From Alphaproteobacteria bacterium (GTDB taxonomy: Bacteria; Pseudomonadota; Alphaproteobacteria; CAAHEQ01; UBA3637): 64,000 bases of DNA. Position 1 is the stretch's first letter, and each line of letters opens with the position of its first letter. Shown piece after piece: positions 27,733 to 36,482 of the stretch. The DNA is taken from assembly GCA_017960645.1 (NCBI GenBank), contig JAGCYU010000022.1, positions 1-64,000 on the forward strand, given 5' to 3'. The position numbers and the translations under genes were made by a program. The notes under the pieces were generated by a model, which saw only the letters and a program-made list of their open reading frames with translations, made no database searches and had not been told where the DNA came from.

Positions 27733-28017
27733 ATGATTAAATCAGAACTGGTTGAAAAATTGGCTGAACAGGAAAAATTGTCCGTTCATGTAGCACGTCG
27801 TATTGTTGATACACTTTTTAATGCCATGACGAATGCTTTGGTTGATGGTGATCGTGTGGAATTACGTGAGTTTGGTGTTTTATCCGTCCGGACACGCAAG
27901 GCGAGAACGGGTCGCAATCCTAAAACAGGTGCTCCTGTTGCTGTTCAAGAAAAACGTGTTCCATTTTTTAAAGCTGGCAAAGCAGTCAAGGAAGCATTAA
28001 ATAAAAAAGGTGCTTAA
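27733..28017 (+). CDS. ihfB: Integration host factor beta / HU-family DNA-bending protein
   Basis: 94 residues, with AAAGGAAAAA before the ATG. HU/IHF fold: a helical N-terminus (MIKSELVEKLAEQEKL), then the beta-arm with TGRNPKTGAPVAV, and KRVPFFKAGKAVKEAL at the end. The KSEL start and the V-P-x-F-K-x-G-K ending are closer to IHF-beta than to HU, which the window also encodes at 57383. It bends DNA as part of a heterodimer. It overlaps accD by 1 nt (TAATG). Confidence 0.8.
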   Translation: MIKSELVEKLAEQEKLSVHVARRIVDTLFNAMTNALVDGDRVELREFGVLSVRTRKARTGRNPKTGAPVAVQEKRVPFFKAGKAVKEALNKKGA

Positions 28018-28862
28018 TGAACTGGATCACCACTCGTTCACGTCCTACTGTTAAAAAAGTGAATATTACCAAGGATATTCCCGATAATTATTGGGATAAG
28101 TGTCCGGGGTGTGGAACGATGTTGTTTCATTCAGAAATTCAAAAAAATCATCTTGTCTGTCCGTCCTGCCAATACCATTTTCGCCTACCTGCAAAACAAC
28201 GGTTGGAAATGTTATGTGATGATGGGAAATACACACTGATAAAGCTACCCGCTGTAAAAGAAGATCCTTTACATTTTCGCGACATCAAAAAATATACAGA
28301 TCGCTTAAAAGAAGCACGCAAAAAAACAAGTCAAGATGATGCTATCATAGTAGCTCATGGAAAAATGAATGGGCATCCTGTTGTTATAGGGGTCTTTGAT
28401 TTTAATTTTATGGGCGGTTCTATGGGAACAGCTGTGGGCGAAGCAATTGTCAAGGCCGCAGAGCTAGCGTTATTACAAAAGGCCGCACTCATTTTAATTC
28501 CTGCTTCTGGCGGAGCAAGGATGCAGGAAGGAATTTTATCTTTGATGCAAATGGCACGTTCTATTTTGGCTGTCAAAAAGCTGAAGGAAAAACGATTGCC
28601 GTATATTGTCGTTCTGACAAACCCTACCACAGGTGGTGTGACTGCTTCTTTTGCCATGGTGGCAGATATTACATTGGCAGAACCAAAGGCAACTATTGGG
28701 TTTGCAGGCGCCCGCGTTATTGAACAAACTATTCACGAAAAATTACCGGATAATTTTCAAACTTCTGAATATTTACTGGAACACGGCATGATTGATCAAG
28801 TTGTGCCTCGCATAGACCTTAGAGAAAAAATCATCCACTTTTTGGATTTACTAATGCCATAG
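28017..28862 (+). CDS. accD: Acetyl-CoA carboxylase carboxyltransferase beta AccD
   Basis: 281 residues. An N-terminal zinc ribbon (CPGCGTMLF then CPSCQYHF, about residues 26-50) is followed by the crotonase-fold carboxyltransferase core, with ASGGARMQEG (about 162-171) and TNPTTGGVTASFAM (about 200-213). It moves the carboxyl group from biotin to acetyl-CoA with AccA (not in the window). Coupled to ihfB by an overlapping stop-start. Confidence 0.95.
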   Translation: MNWITTRSRPTVKKVNITKDIPDNYWDKCPGCGTMLFHSEIQKNHLVCPSCQYHFRLPAKQRLEMLCDDGKYTLIKLPAVKEDPLHFRDIKKYTDRLKEARKKTSQDDAIIVAHGKMNGHPVVIGVFDFNFMGGSMGTAVGEAIVKAAELALLQKAALILIPASGGARMQEGILSLMQMARSILAVKKLKEKRLPYIVVLTNPTTGGVTASFAMVADITLAEPKATIGFAGARVIEQTIHEKLPDNFQTSEYLLEHGMIDQVVPRIDLREKIIHFLDLLMP

Positions 28863-28911
28863 TCTTGTCTTTTCATGCACCATATCCCACTTATGAATAA
28901 AGGGAGAATTT

Positions 28912-29919
28912 ATGGTGCAAGTTTTATTTTTTGATGCGGATAAAGATTTAAAAACATTTTTAAAAAAGCATAACTATTGCGGGATAGAACCTGTTTTTTT
29001 CTATGAATCCCTTAATTATGTACCAACACAAAAATTACGCCCTTATTTAAATGCTTCCATCATTTCCATATTTACACACTCTAAAATGGTGGATAACGCG
29101 AAATTAACTCTATTTAAAAACCTTAAGCTGATTGCAACACGAAGCACTGGTATTAATCATCTTGATTTAGATTTTTGCAAACGCCACAATATCCAAGTTG
29201 CAAATGTGCCTTATTATGGAGCACAAACGGTGGCAGAATTTGCTTTTGGCTTATTATTAGCCTTGTCACGCAAAATTATCTTGGCACAATCCGACATGTC
29301 TCGTAATCGTGTGCGCATCCAAGATTATATTGGTTTTGATTTAGCCGGAAAAACAATTGGCATCATTGGCACAGGCTCTATTGGCTCACACATGATTCAA
29401 TTGGCAAAAGGCTTTGATATGAAAGTTTTGGCTTATGATCCTTTTCCAAAAACAGAATTTAGTCCATTATACACCTCATTAAATCAATTATATGCCAAAA
29501 GCGATATCATATCACTCCACATTCCTTCTAGCGACAAAAACAAACATTTATTGAATCAAGCAGCTTTTGTGCGTATGAAAAAAGGTGTTTATATTATCAA
29601 TACAGCCCGTGGAGATTTAATTGATACACAAGCACTTTACCAAGCTGTCCAGCAAGGTATTGTTGCCGGTGCTGGCTTAGATGTACTGGAAAATGAAGAC
29701 TTTTTATTGCATGATGACATAGATCCACAAGGTTATGCCCAAGATACCCCTTTTTTACTAGATTCAGCTCTGAATCTCAAACTATTACAAAATCCAAATA
29801 TTATTGCAACACCGCACATTGCATTCAATACATCGGATGCTTTAGCCCGCATTATTCAAACAACATTAGACAATATTTATAATTTTTTAAATAATAAACC
29901 CAGCCATTTGGTGACTTAA
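28912..29919 (+). CDS. D-isomer 2-hydroxyacid dehydrogenase, D-lactate-dehydrogenase-like
   Basis: 335 residues, with AAAGGGAG before the ATG. The Rossmann motif is GIIGTGSIGSHMIQLAKGFD (about 148-167). The catalytic residues are Arg in NTARGD (about 229), Glu in LDVLENE (about 258) and His in TPHIAF (about 303). The N-terminus (MVQVLFFDADKD) and STGINHLDLDFC fit fermentative D-lactate dehydrogenases, which reduce pyruvate with NADH. With pta-ackA nearby this suggests mixed-acid fermentation. The substrate is inferred. Confidence 0.8.
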   Translation: MVQVLFFDADKDLKTFLKKHNYCGIEPVFFYESLNYVPTQKLRPYLNASIISIFTHSKMVDNAKLTLFKNLKLIATRSTGINHLDLDFCKRHNIQVANVPYYGAQTVAEFAFGLLLALSRKIILAQSDMSRNRVRIQDYIGFDLAGKTIGIIGTGSIGSHMIQLAKGFDMKVLAYDPFPKTEFSPLYTSLNQLYAKSDIISLHIPSSDKNKHLLNQAAFVRMKKGVYIINTARGDLIDTQALYQAVQQGIVAGAGLDVLENEDFLLHDDIDPQGYAQDTPFLLDSALNLKLLQNPNIIATPHIAFNTSDALARIIQTTLDNIYNFLNNKPSHLVT

Positions 29920-30362
29920 TCATCTATTTCTGCAAGAGTTTGTTCATCTAAGGTTTCTGTTGTAATATTAGACGCAACAGTTTGAATAGGCGCTATTTTG
30001 CTTGCAGAATCTTCACATTCCAGCACCCAAACATCATACACAGGATGTTCCATAGCAGACAAAGCAGGATTAGACGAAAACATCCACCCTTGGAACACAG
30101 AATTTCCTGTTTCAGTCTCTTCCACTGTCAAAAAAGCTGTATTTTCTGGGGCTTCATCCACGGGACGTTTTAAACATTTATCAACCACAATCGTCAACTC
30201 TCCAAACGAGGTAGCCTTCCCAACCTTAGCTTCAAACGTTTTAACACGTCCTGTGGTCTTATCCAAACCACGCAACAATACGGAATCTGTTGGAATATCA
30301 GCGGCCGAAGCGTTCACCGTCCATCCTAACAAAAACAAAATCAACAATCTATACATATCCAT
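29916..30362 (-). CDS. DUF2155 exported protein
   Basis: 148 residues. Signal peptide (MDMYRLLILFLLGWTVNASA) then the DUF2155 core: LLRGLDKTTGRVKTFEAKVG, VDKCLKRPVDEAPENTAFL and FQGWMFSSNPALSAMEHPVY. The family is typical of alphaproteobacteria and has no known activity. It follows the two MlaD-like genes by 3 bp on the same strand, so it probably acts with them in the cell envelope. It is convergent with the dehydrogenase gene, overlapping by 4 nt. Confidence 0.8.
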   Translation of the reverse strand: MDMYRLLILFLLGWTVNASAADIPTDSVLLRGLDKTTGRVKTFEAKVGKATSFGELTIVVDKCLKRPVDEAPENTAFLTVEETETGNSVFQGWMFSSNPALSAMEHPVYDVWVLECEDSASKIAPIQTVASNITTETLDEQTLAEIDD

Positions 30363-30365
30363 CCC

Positions 30366-30809
30366 CTATTTTGTAGACAAAAAGATAAATTCGGAAACAG
30401 AATCTTCCAATGATTTATAATTTTTTGTTTGCATAATTTGATCACCATCAGATAACAACGCCTGACTCTTCCCCGGTTCCAAACGAATATATTTATCTCC
30501 CATAATACCGACATCAGCAATCCCTGCCACTGTATCTATAGGCAACTTAACATCTGAGTTGATATTCATAAAAACATCCGCGGCATAAGTCTCTTGATCC
30601 AATTTTGTTGCTAAAACGGAACCAACTTTAATTCCTGCAATACGGACATCCGAACCAACTTCCAAACCACCCACCTTGGAAAAACTAGCCTTAACAGTAT
30701 AACCTGCAATTTCCTTTTTATCAATGCGGGAACTTGCAAAAAATAAAAACAATGCGGTAAACACCAATACAAACACACCCAAAATTGTCTCAATCGGATT
30801 CTTTTTCAT
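30366..30809 (-). CDS. MlaD-domain protein (copy 2)
   Basis: 147 residues. One N-terminal transmembrane helix (about 8-28), then a single MCE/MlaD domain (KASFSKVGGLEVGSDVRIAG, IKVGSV, YIRLEPG). MlaD forms the periplasmic ring of the phospholipid transport system between the inner and outer membranes. It overlaps the upstream MlaD-like gene by 20 nt. The MlaE, F, B and C partners are not in the window. Confidence 0.85.
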   Translation of the reverse strand: MKKNPIETILGVFVLVFTALFLFFASSRIDKKEIAGYTVKASFSKVGGLEVGSDVRIAGIKVGSVLATKLDQETYAADVFMNINSDVKLPIDTVAGIADVGIMGDKYIRLEPGKSQALLSDGDQIMQTKNYKSLEDSVSEFIFLSTK

Positions 30810-31263
30810 CTGAATTCTCCTTTTTACTACGCAAATACGACGTCATTTTTTCCAACAAATCGTTTAAAATTAACACATCTTGAGTATAACCAAAAGTATC
30901 CCCACTCTCCATTATTTCTTCATCGGCCCCTGGTACAATTTCGATATGCTTAGCGCCCAAAATACCATCTGTTTCAATGGTTACAGAAGAATCCACAGGC
31001 AGCGCATACTTTTTATCCAACGCCAACTCAACCTTAATTCTATAACCATCAGTAAAATGTTGAGAAACAACATGGCCTACCTTTAACCCAGCCATACGTA
31101 CATCCGCTCCGTTCATTAAACCGTCGGACTTATCAAAAGCGGCATACAAAGTAAAATCTGTACCATCTTGCGTTAAACCCGATTTACCATGCAAAGAAAA
31201 CAAGATACAGCCCAATAAAAATACAAATAAAAAGCCAATCCATGTTTTTTGAGTATCGCTCAT
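30790..31263 (-). CDS. MlaD-domain protein (copy 1)
   Basis: 157 residues. One N-terminal transmembrane helix, then an MCE domain (YAAFDKSDGLMNGADVRMAG, LKVGHVV, HIEIVPG). It is a diverged paralogue of the next gene, with matching order and spacing of motifs. A charged C-terminus (SKKENSDEKESD) follows. First gene of a minus-strand trio with the second MlaD and DUF2155, divergent from the M48 protease gene across about 100 bp. Confidence 0.85.
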   Translation of the reverse strand: MSDTQKTWIGFLFVFLLGCILFSLHGKSGLTQDGTDFTLYAAFDKSDGLMNGADVRMAGLKVGHVVSQHFTDGYRIKVELALDKKYALPVDSSVTIETDGILGAKHIEIVPGADEEIMESGDTFGYTQDVLILNDLLEKMTSYLRSKKENSDEKESD

Positions 31264-31324
31264 TTTAAACTTCCTTATGTGTTATATTGGATACTATTAT
31301 TTTTAAATTGTCAAGTATTCTTTC

Positions 31325-31353
31325 TTGACGCTGACACTTTTTTTGACTACTAT
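31325..31353 (+). promoter_or_regulatory. Promoter giving a probable leaderless mRNA
   Basis: TTGACG (31325-31330), 17-nt spacer, TACTAT (31348-31353); the gene's ATG is only 7 nt further on at 31361. Transcription should begin at or next to the start codon. No ribosome-binding site is present. Confidence 0.65.
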
Positions 31354-31360
31354 AAAAACT

Positions 31361-32659
31361 ATGAAAAAGATTATTTATATTTGGCTGACAATCCTTATGT
31401 TTTGGAGCTTACCAGCGCATGCGATTTCCCTGATTCGAGATACGGAAGTTGAAGAGGCTGTACTAGCATGGGTTCAAGTTATTTTTAAAGCTGCCAATTT
31501 AGAGCCTGAAAATGCACGCATTATGTTGGTTAACGACCCCAGCATCAATGCTTTTGTAGCAGGCGGTCAAACTATTTTTATTCACACGGGGCTAATTACC
31601 CAATCCAAAATGTTAGATGATTTAATGTTTGTTTTATCCCATGAAACAGGCCATATCGTTGGAGGTCATGTGACACGTGGTATGACGGCCTATAAAAATG
31701 CACAAACAGCCACGTTAATTTCCACTATTTTAGGAGGCGTCATTGCTGTGGCAGCTGGTCGCCCTGATGCAGGAATTGCTGTAATGGTAGGCAGCCAATC
31801 CTCTGCTTTAGGTAGCTTTTTAACCTATCGTCAAACCGAAGAAAGCTCGGCTGATCGTATAGCGATTGATATTATGAATAAACTCGGCTATTCCATGCAA
31901 GGATTTACCAATACAATGCAAGCCATCCAGCATTTAGAACGCATCAATATGTCCGAGGACGGCGGATATCTGCGTACACACCCTTTATCCCAAACGCGTA
32001 TGCAAGATGTGGCTCGTTTTACAAAAAATGCACCAGCGCCCAAGCCAAATAAAACTTTTGATCGTATTCGGGCAAAGTTAATAGGCTTTATGAACGATCC
32101 AAAAGCCAATTTAAAACAGTACCAAGATAATTCTTTAACCTCACAATACATTCGCGCGATTTCTTTGTATCGCTTAAGCAAACGTGACGAGGCCATCGCT
32201 TTACTGGATAAAATAATCACCGTTGAACCCAACAACCCTTATCTATACGAATTGAAAGGACAGTTTTATTTTGAAACTGGCGATATTCCAAAAGCCATTA
32301 CTAACTATGAAAAAGCAAATAATTTAAAACCCAACGCTCCGTTAATTGAAACAGCTTTGGCTCAAAGCTATTTGGAAAACAAAACAACAAGCAATGCCAC
32401 AAAAGCCCTAAAGCTGCTTCAACATGTGGTTTTGGTCGAAGAAGAACCTGTGCTTCCTTGGCGCTTAATGGCCACCGCCTATGATGTGTTAAAACAGCCC
32501 ATAAACGCTCAATACGCAATGGTTGAATATAATTTATCAATCGGCAAAACGACTGTTGCCTTAACTGCCGCCAAAAAACTCACCAAGACAATGCAAAAGG
32601 ATAATCCGCACTACCAGCGTTTATTGGATATCATTGCTTTGGGCGATAAAAAAGATTGA
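31361..32659 (+). CDS. Periplasmic M48 metalloprotease with TPR repeats, BepA-like
   Basis: 432 residues from the ATG at 31361. Signal peptide (MKKIIYIWLTILMFWSLPAH, then A). The zinc motif HETGH (H-E-x-x-H) is at about residue 95 and the third ligand Glu lies in EESSADRIA (about 162). The C-terminal half consists of tetratricopeptide repeats (for example DEAIALLDKIITVEPNNPYL and KAITNYEKANNLKPNAPLI). This is the layout of BepA/YfgC, which degrades or matures stalled outer-membrane proteins at the BAM complex. It probably shares a task with BamB, encoded at 7.5 kb. The next promoter overlaps its stop codon. Confidence 0.85.
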   Translation: MKKIIYIWLTILMFWSLPAHAISLIRDTEVEEAVLAWVQVIFKAANLEPENARIMLVNDPSINAFVAGGQTIFIHTGLITQSKMLDDLMFVLSHETGHIVGGHVTRGMTAYKNAQTATLISTILGGVIAVAAGRPDAGIAVMVGSQSSALGSFLTYRQTEESSADRIAIDIMNKLGYSMQGFTNTMQAIQHLERINMSEDGGYLRTHPLSQTRMQDVARFTKNAPAPKPNKTFDRIRAKLIGFMNDPKANLKQYQDNSLTSQYIRAISLYRLSKRDEAIALLDKIITVEPNNPYLYELKGQFYFETGDIPKAITNYEKANNLKPNAPLIETALAQSYLENKTTSNATKALKLLQHVVLVEEEPVLPWRLMATAYDVLKQPINAQYAMVEYNLSIGKTTVALTAAKKLTKTMQKDNPHYQRLLDIIALGDKKD

Positions 32660-32684
32660 TTTTTACCCCATTTTTTGCTATGAT
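32656..32684 (+). promoter_or_regulatory. Promoter giving a probable leaderless mRNA (trhP)
   Basis: TTGATT (32656-32661), 17-nt spacer ending in GC, TATGAT (32679-32684); ATG at 32692, with 7 nt between. The -35 overlaps the previous gene's stop codon. Confidence 0.65.
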
Positions 32685-32691
32685 TAAAAGC

Positions 32692-33939
32692 ATGAAAAAA
32701 CCGGAACTTCTTTTGCCGGCAGGCACATTGGATAGACTAAAAACCGCCTTTATGTATGGTGCAGACGCTGTTTATGCCGGCATGCCTGCAGTGAGTTTGC
32801 GCAACAAAACTTCATTTACTTTTGATGAAATGAAGGAAGGTATTGACTATGCACACGCTTTAGGCAAAAAAGTATATTTGGCTATGAATTTATTTACCCA
32901 CAACCACGATATTCCTAAGCTAGAACAATTTACAAGCATGTTGGATACGTTACGTCCGGACGGCGTTATTGTCGCAGATCCTGGTGTTTTTGCCTATGTC
33001 AAAGAAAAATGTCCATGGCTTCCTTTGCATATTTCTACCCAAGCAAACGTATGCTCTGCTCTAACAGTTAATTACTGGAAAAATCAAGGGGCTTCTTTGG
33101 TCGTTTTGGGGCGCGAAACACCACTAACTGAAATTAAAGAAATTCGCCAGCAATGCCCCGACATCCGTTTGGAAATGTTTATTCATGGTGCCTTGTGTAT
33201 AAGCTATTCTGGCCGGTGTTTACTGTCTAATTTCATGACAGGACGCAGTGCTAATAAAGGCAATTGTGCCCATTCTTGCCGCTGGAAATACAAAGTCTAT
33301 TTAGAAGAAGAAAATCGTCCAAATGAACTAATGGAAATCAGCGAAGATGAACACGGCACCTATATCATGAACTCCAAAGATTTATGTTTACTGGACAGGT
33401 TAAATGATATTTTGCCCGTTGGCATTGATTCCTTTAAAGTAGAAGGCCGCAACAAATCCGAATACTATGCGGCTATTACTGCCCGTGCTTATCGCGCAGC
33501 CATTGATGCATGGTTTGAAGATCCTAAAAAATGGAACGCAGAGCCCTATAAAAACGAACTTTTAACATTACAAAGTCGGGGCTATACCACGGGCTTTTTG
33601 GATGGAAATGCAGGTCCGGAAGCTCACAACTATGATGTGTCTGCCTCAACGGGAAGCTGGCGTTATGCGGGACAAGTTCTGGGAAACACAGAAGGTCGAT
33701 TGCTTGTTTTGTTAAAACATAAACTGACCATCGGTATGGAGTTGGAAGTTTTGATCCCAGACCAATGGGAGCCTTATCGTTTCCAGATTACAGAAATGTT
33801 TAATCATTCCAATCATCAAGCAGTAGCAGCTATGTCGGCAGGCCCCATTCATCAACAGGTTGAATTAGCTCTGCCGGATAGCACGATGTTATCCAAGATT
33901 CCCCCTTTAACAGTTATCCGCACAAAATTACCAGAATAA
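32692..33939 (+). CDS. trhP: U32-family protein TrhP/YegQ (tRNA uridine hydroxylation)
   Basis: 415 residues from the ATG at 32692; longer forms include the promoter. It begins MKKPELLLPAGTLDRLKTAF. The U32 signature (E-M-F-I-H-G-A-L-C, then SYSGRC) is at about residues 160-180, followed by CAHSCRW; these Cys residues probably bind an Fe-S cluster. In E. coli the family member TrhP makes 5-hydroxyuridine at tRNA position 34 from prephenate. The length fits TrhP rather than the larger or shorter U32 members. Confidence 0.85.
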   Translation: MKKPELLLPAGTLDRLKTAFMYGADAVYAGMPAVSLRNKTSFTFDEMKEGIDYAHALGKKVYLAMNLFTHNHDIPKLEQFTSMLDTLRPDGVIVADPGVFAYVKEKCPWLPLHISTQANVCSALTVNYWKNQGASLVVLGRETPLTEIKEIRQQCPDIRLEMFIHGALCISYSGRCLLSNFMTGRSANKGNCAHSCRWKYKVYLEEENRPNELMEISEDEHGTYIMNSKDLCLLDRLNDILPVGIDSFKVEGRNKSEYYAAITARAYRAAIDAWFEDPKKWNAEPYKNELLTLQSRGYTTGFLDGNAGPEAHNYDVSASTGSWRYAGQVLGNTEGRLLVLLKHKLTIGMELEVLIPDQWEPYRFQITEMFNHSNHQAVAAMSAGPIHQQVELALPDSTMLSKIPPLTVIRTKLPE

Positions 33940-33962
33940 TTTTAATATCCGCAGATTCCCAC

Positions 33963-33991
33963 TTGCAAAAAAGATAAAATTTTGCTAAACT
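33963..33991 (+). promoter_or_regulatory. Promoter of pta-ackA
   Basis: TTGCAA (33963-33968), 17-nt spacer ending in GC, TAAACT (33986-33991). GAAAGGA precedes the ATG at 34019. Confidence 0.6.
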
Positions 33992-34018
33992 TTCGGCATT
34001 ATTTTGAAAGGATAAACA

Positions 34019-35026
34019 ATGGAACAAACTTTGTCTATTGAACAATTTGAAAACAACCTTATCAATGCTGCCAAAGCAAATAAACAACGCATCGTTTTGC
34101 CAGAAGGCGAATGCGACCGCGTTTTAAAGGCGGCACATGACGCTTTGGCACAAGACATTGCTGACATTATTATTTTGGGCAATCCAGAAATGATTCACAC
34201 CAAGGAAAAAGGATTGGGGTTGGATTTATCAAAAGCACACATCATTGATCACTTGAATGCGACCGAGTTTGAAGATTATGCCAACACTTTGGCTGAACTC
34301 AGAAAGGCTAAAGGATTAACGTTGGAAGAAGCGCGTGACATGATGAAAGACGGCGCTTATTTTGGGACAATGATGGTGTATAAGGGCGTTGCTGATGGCA
34401 TGGTCTCTGGGGCAGAACACACAACTGCCAACACAATCCGTCCAGCATTGCAATTCATTAAAACAAAACCAGGTGCCACAATGGTCTCTGGTGCTTTTTT
34501 GATGTGCTATAATGGGCAATTGCAAGTCTTTGCTGATTGTGCTGTTACGCCAAACCCAACTAGTGAACAATTATCAGAGATTGCCGTCACTTCAGCACAA
34601 ACTGCACGAATTTTTGGTCTTGAACCTCGCGTTGCCTTTTTATCATACAGCACAGGAACTTCCAGCAAAGGACCATCTGTGGATTTAGTCAACGAAGCAA
34701 TTCGTTTAACACGTGAAAAAAATGTAGATTTTGCCTTTGAAGGGCCTATTCAATTTGATGCGGCTGTTGATCCAGAGGTTGCAAAAACAAAGCTTCCAAA
34801 CAGCCCTGTGGCCGGTCATGCTAATGTTTTTGTATTTCCCGAATTAAACACAGGTAACTGTTGTTACAAAGCTATTCAACGCGCTCTTGGGGATAAATGT
34901 TTGGCGGTGGGTCCGATTTTGCAAGGGCTCAACAAACCCGTCAATGATTTATCACGTGGGGCAACTGTCAAAGACATTATCAATACAATTGCATTTACTG
35001 CCTTATTTGCTCAACAGAAAGGATAA
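34019..35026 (+). CDS. pta: Phosphate acetyltransferase
   Basis: 335 residues, the size of the short single-domain Pta (PTA_PTB fold). Motifs include RIVLPEGECDRVLKAA (about 22-37), VSGAEHTTANTIRPALQFIK (about 131-150), EGPIQFDAAVDPEVAKTKLP (about 241-260) and GHANVFVFPELNTGN (about 266-280). It converts acetyl-CoA and phosphate to acetyl phosphate and CoA. Co-transcribed with ackA, 3 bp downstream. The pair yields ATP by substrate-level phosphorylation. Confidence 0.92.
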   Translation: MEQTLSIEQFENNLINAAKANKQRIVLPEGECDRVLKAAHDALAQDIADIIILGNPEMIHTKEKGLGLDLSKAHIIDHLNATEFEDYANTLAELRKAKGLTLEEARDMMKDGAYFGTMMVYKGVADGMVSGAEHTTANTIRPALQFIKTKPGATMVSGAFLMCYNGQLQVFADCAVTPNPTSEQLSEIAVTSAQTARIFGLEPRVAFLSYSTGTSSKGPSVDLVNEAIRLTREKNVDFAFEGPIQFDAAVDPEVAKTKLPNSPVAGHANVFVFPELNTGNCCYKAIQRALGDKCLAVGPILQGLNKPVNDLSRGATVKDIINTIAFTALFAQQKG

Positions 35027-35029
35027 CCT

Positions 35030-36235
35030 ATGGCAAAGATTTTAGTGATTAACTGTGGCTCGTCTACAATTAAGTATCAATTGTTCAACATGGATACAAA
35101 GGAAGTTTTGTGTTCTGGATTAGTGGAAAAAATCGGCGAAAGTATCAGCCGCATTACACATAAGAAATTCCCCGATACAGACAAAGCCACGAAAACAGTG
35201 ATTGAAGAACGTTTTCCAACACATGCCGAAGGTATGAAAAAAGCTGTGGATATGATGTTGCACGGAGAAACTGCCGTAATTGACAACATTGATGATATTA
35301 CCGGTGTTGGTCATCGTATCGTGCATGGAGGTTCCTATTTCAAACCTATGAAGGTCACACCAGAAGTGATTGCTAATTTACAAGCTGTGATTCCTTTGGC
35401 GCCATTACATAACCCAGGCCATTTGATTGGTATTCGTGTAGCACAAGAAATTTTTGCCAACGCAACACATATCGTTGTTTTTGATACAGCTTTTCATCAA
35501 ACAATGCCAGATTACGCGTATATGTACCCACTGCCCTATGAAATTTATGAAAAATATGCCGTTCGCAAATATGGCGCACATGGCACAAGCCATAAATATG
35601 TTGCCCGTCGCGCAGCTGAATTATTAGGCAAACCGCTTTCGCAAACCAACTTAATTACTTGCCATATCGGCAGCGGATCCTCTATTTGTGCCATCAAAGC
35701 AGGCAAGTGCATTGACACTTCTATGGGCTTAACACCTTTAGACGGTTTAATGATGGGCACACGTTGCGGATCCATTGACCCTGCTACAGTCGGCTTTTTA
35801 ATGCGCAATGCCAACATGGACATTGACGCTGTGGATAAAATGATGACCAAGCAAAGCGGGCTACTCGGCATTTGCGGAGTTAACGATATGCGTGATGTGC
35901 ATGCAAAAGTCGCGACCAATGACGAACGCGCCAAGCTTGCCTTGAATATGTTGACCTATCGTATTCGAGGCTTTATCGGGAATTATTTTGCTCAATTAAA
36001 TGGAGAACTAGACGCTTTGGTATGGACAGCAGGTGTTGGGGAAAATGATGAAATTGTCCGCCGCGAAGTGATGAAAGGCCTGACAGGGCTTGGCTTTAAA
36101 TTGGATGAAGCCGAAAATGATAAGCGCCCAGGCGAATATGCTTTGATTTCTGAACCAGATTCCAAGTTCAAAATTTATGTGATTCGCACAAATGAAGAAC
36201 TGGAAATTGCCAACGAAACATTGGCGTTAATGTAA
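35030..36235 (+). CDS. ackA: Acetate kinase
   Basis: 401 residues. ILVINCGSSTIKYQLF at the N-terminus is the acetokinase signature with the Asn and Ser of the ATP site. HRIVHGG (about 92), FDTAFHQTMP (about 153), HGTSHKYV (about 185) and MGTRCGSIDP (about 243) are all present. It makes acetate and ATP from acetyl phosphate. A terminator follows at 36258. Confidence 0.95.
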   Translation: MAKILVINCGSSTIKYQLFNMDTKEVLCSGLVEKIGESISRITHKKFPDTDKATKTVIEERFPTHAEGMKKAVDMMLHGETAVIDNIDDITGVGHRIVHGGSYFKPMKVTPEVIANLQAVIPLAPLHNPGHLIGIRVAQEIFANATHIVVFDTAFHQTMPDYAYMYPLPYEIYEKYAVRKYGAHGTSHKYVARRAAELLGKPLSQTNLITCHIGSGSSICAIKAGKCIDTSMGLTPLDGLMMGTRCGSIDPATVGFLMRNANMDIDAVDKMMTKQSGLLGICGVNDMRDVHAKVATNDERAKLALNMLTYRIRGFIGNYFAQLNGELDALVWTAGVGENDEIVRREVMKGLTGLGFKLDEAENDKRPGEYALISEPDSKFKIYVIRTNEELEIANETLALM

Positions 36236-36257
36236 TATTTATTCAAAGCTTATCATG

Positions 36258-36288
36258 ATAGGGTGCGATTTCGTGCCCTATTTTTTTA
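36258..36288 (+). terminator. Terminator of pta-ackA
   Basis: ATAGGG-TGCG-ATTT-CGTG-CCCTAT hairpin (inner stem with G-T wobbles) followed by seven T. Confidence 0.8.
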
Positions 36289-36296
36289 AATAATAC

Positions 36297-36325
36297 TTGC
36301 TTTTTTCATTTTTATGCGGTATAAT
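36297..36325 (+). promoter_or_regulatory. Promoter of tRNA-Ala
   Basis: TTGCTT (36297-36302), 17-nt spacer, TATAAT (36320-36325), 14 nt before the tRNA. Confidence 0.75.
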
Positions 36326-36338
36326 GCACTCTGCTCGT

Positions 36339-36414
<76 letters not shown>

Positions 36415-36482
36415 CTTAAGAAAATTCCATTTATTTTTGGCTTGTCAATCACTTTGTGGAATGGTTAATTCACTCCCAGTCA

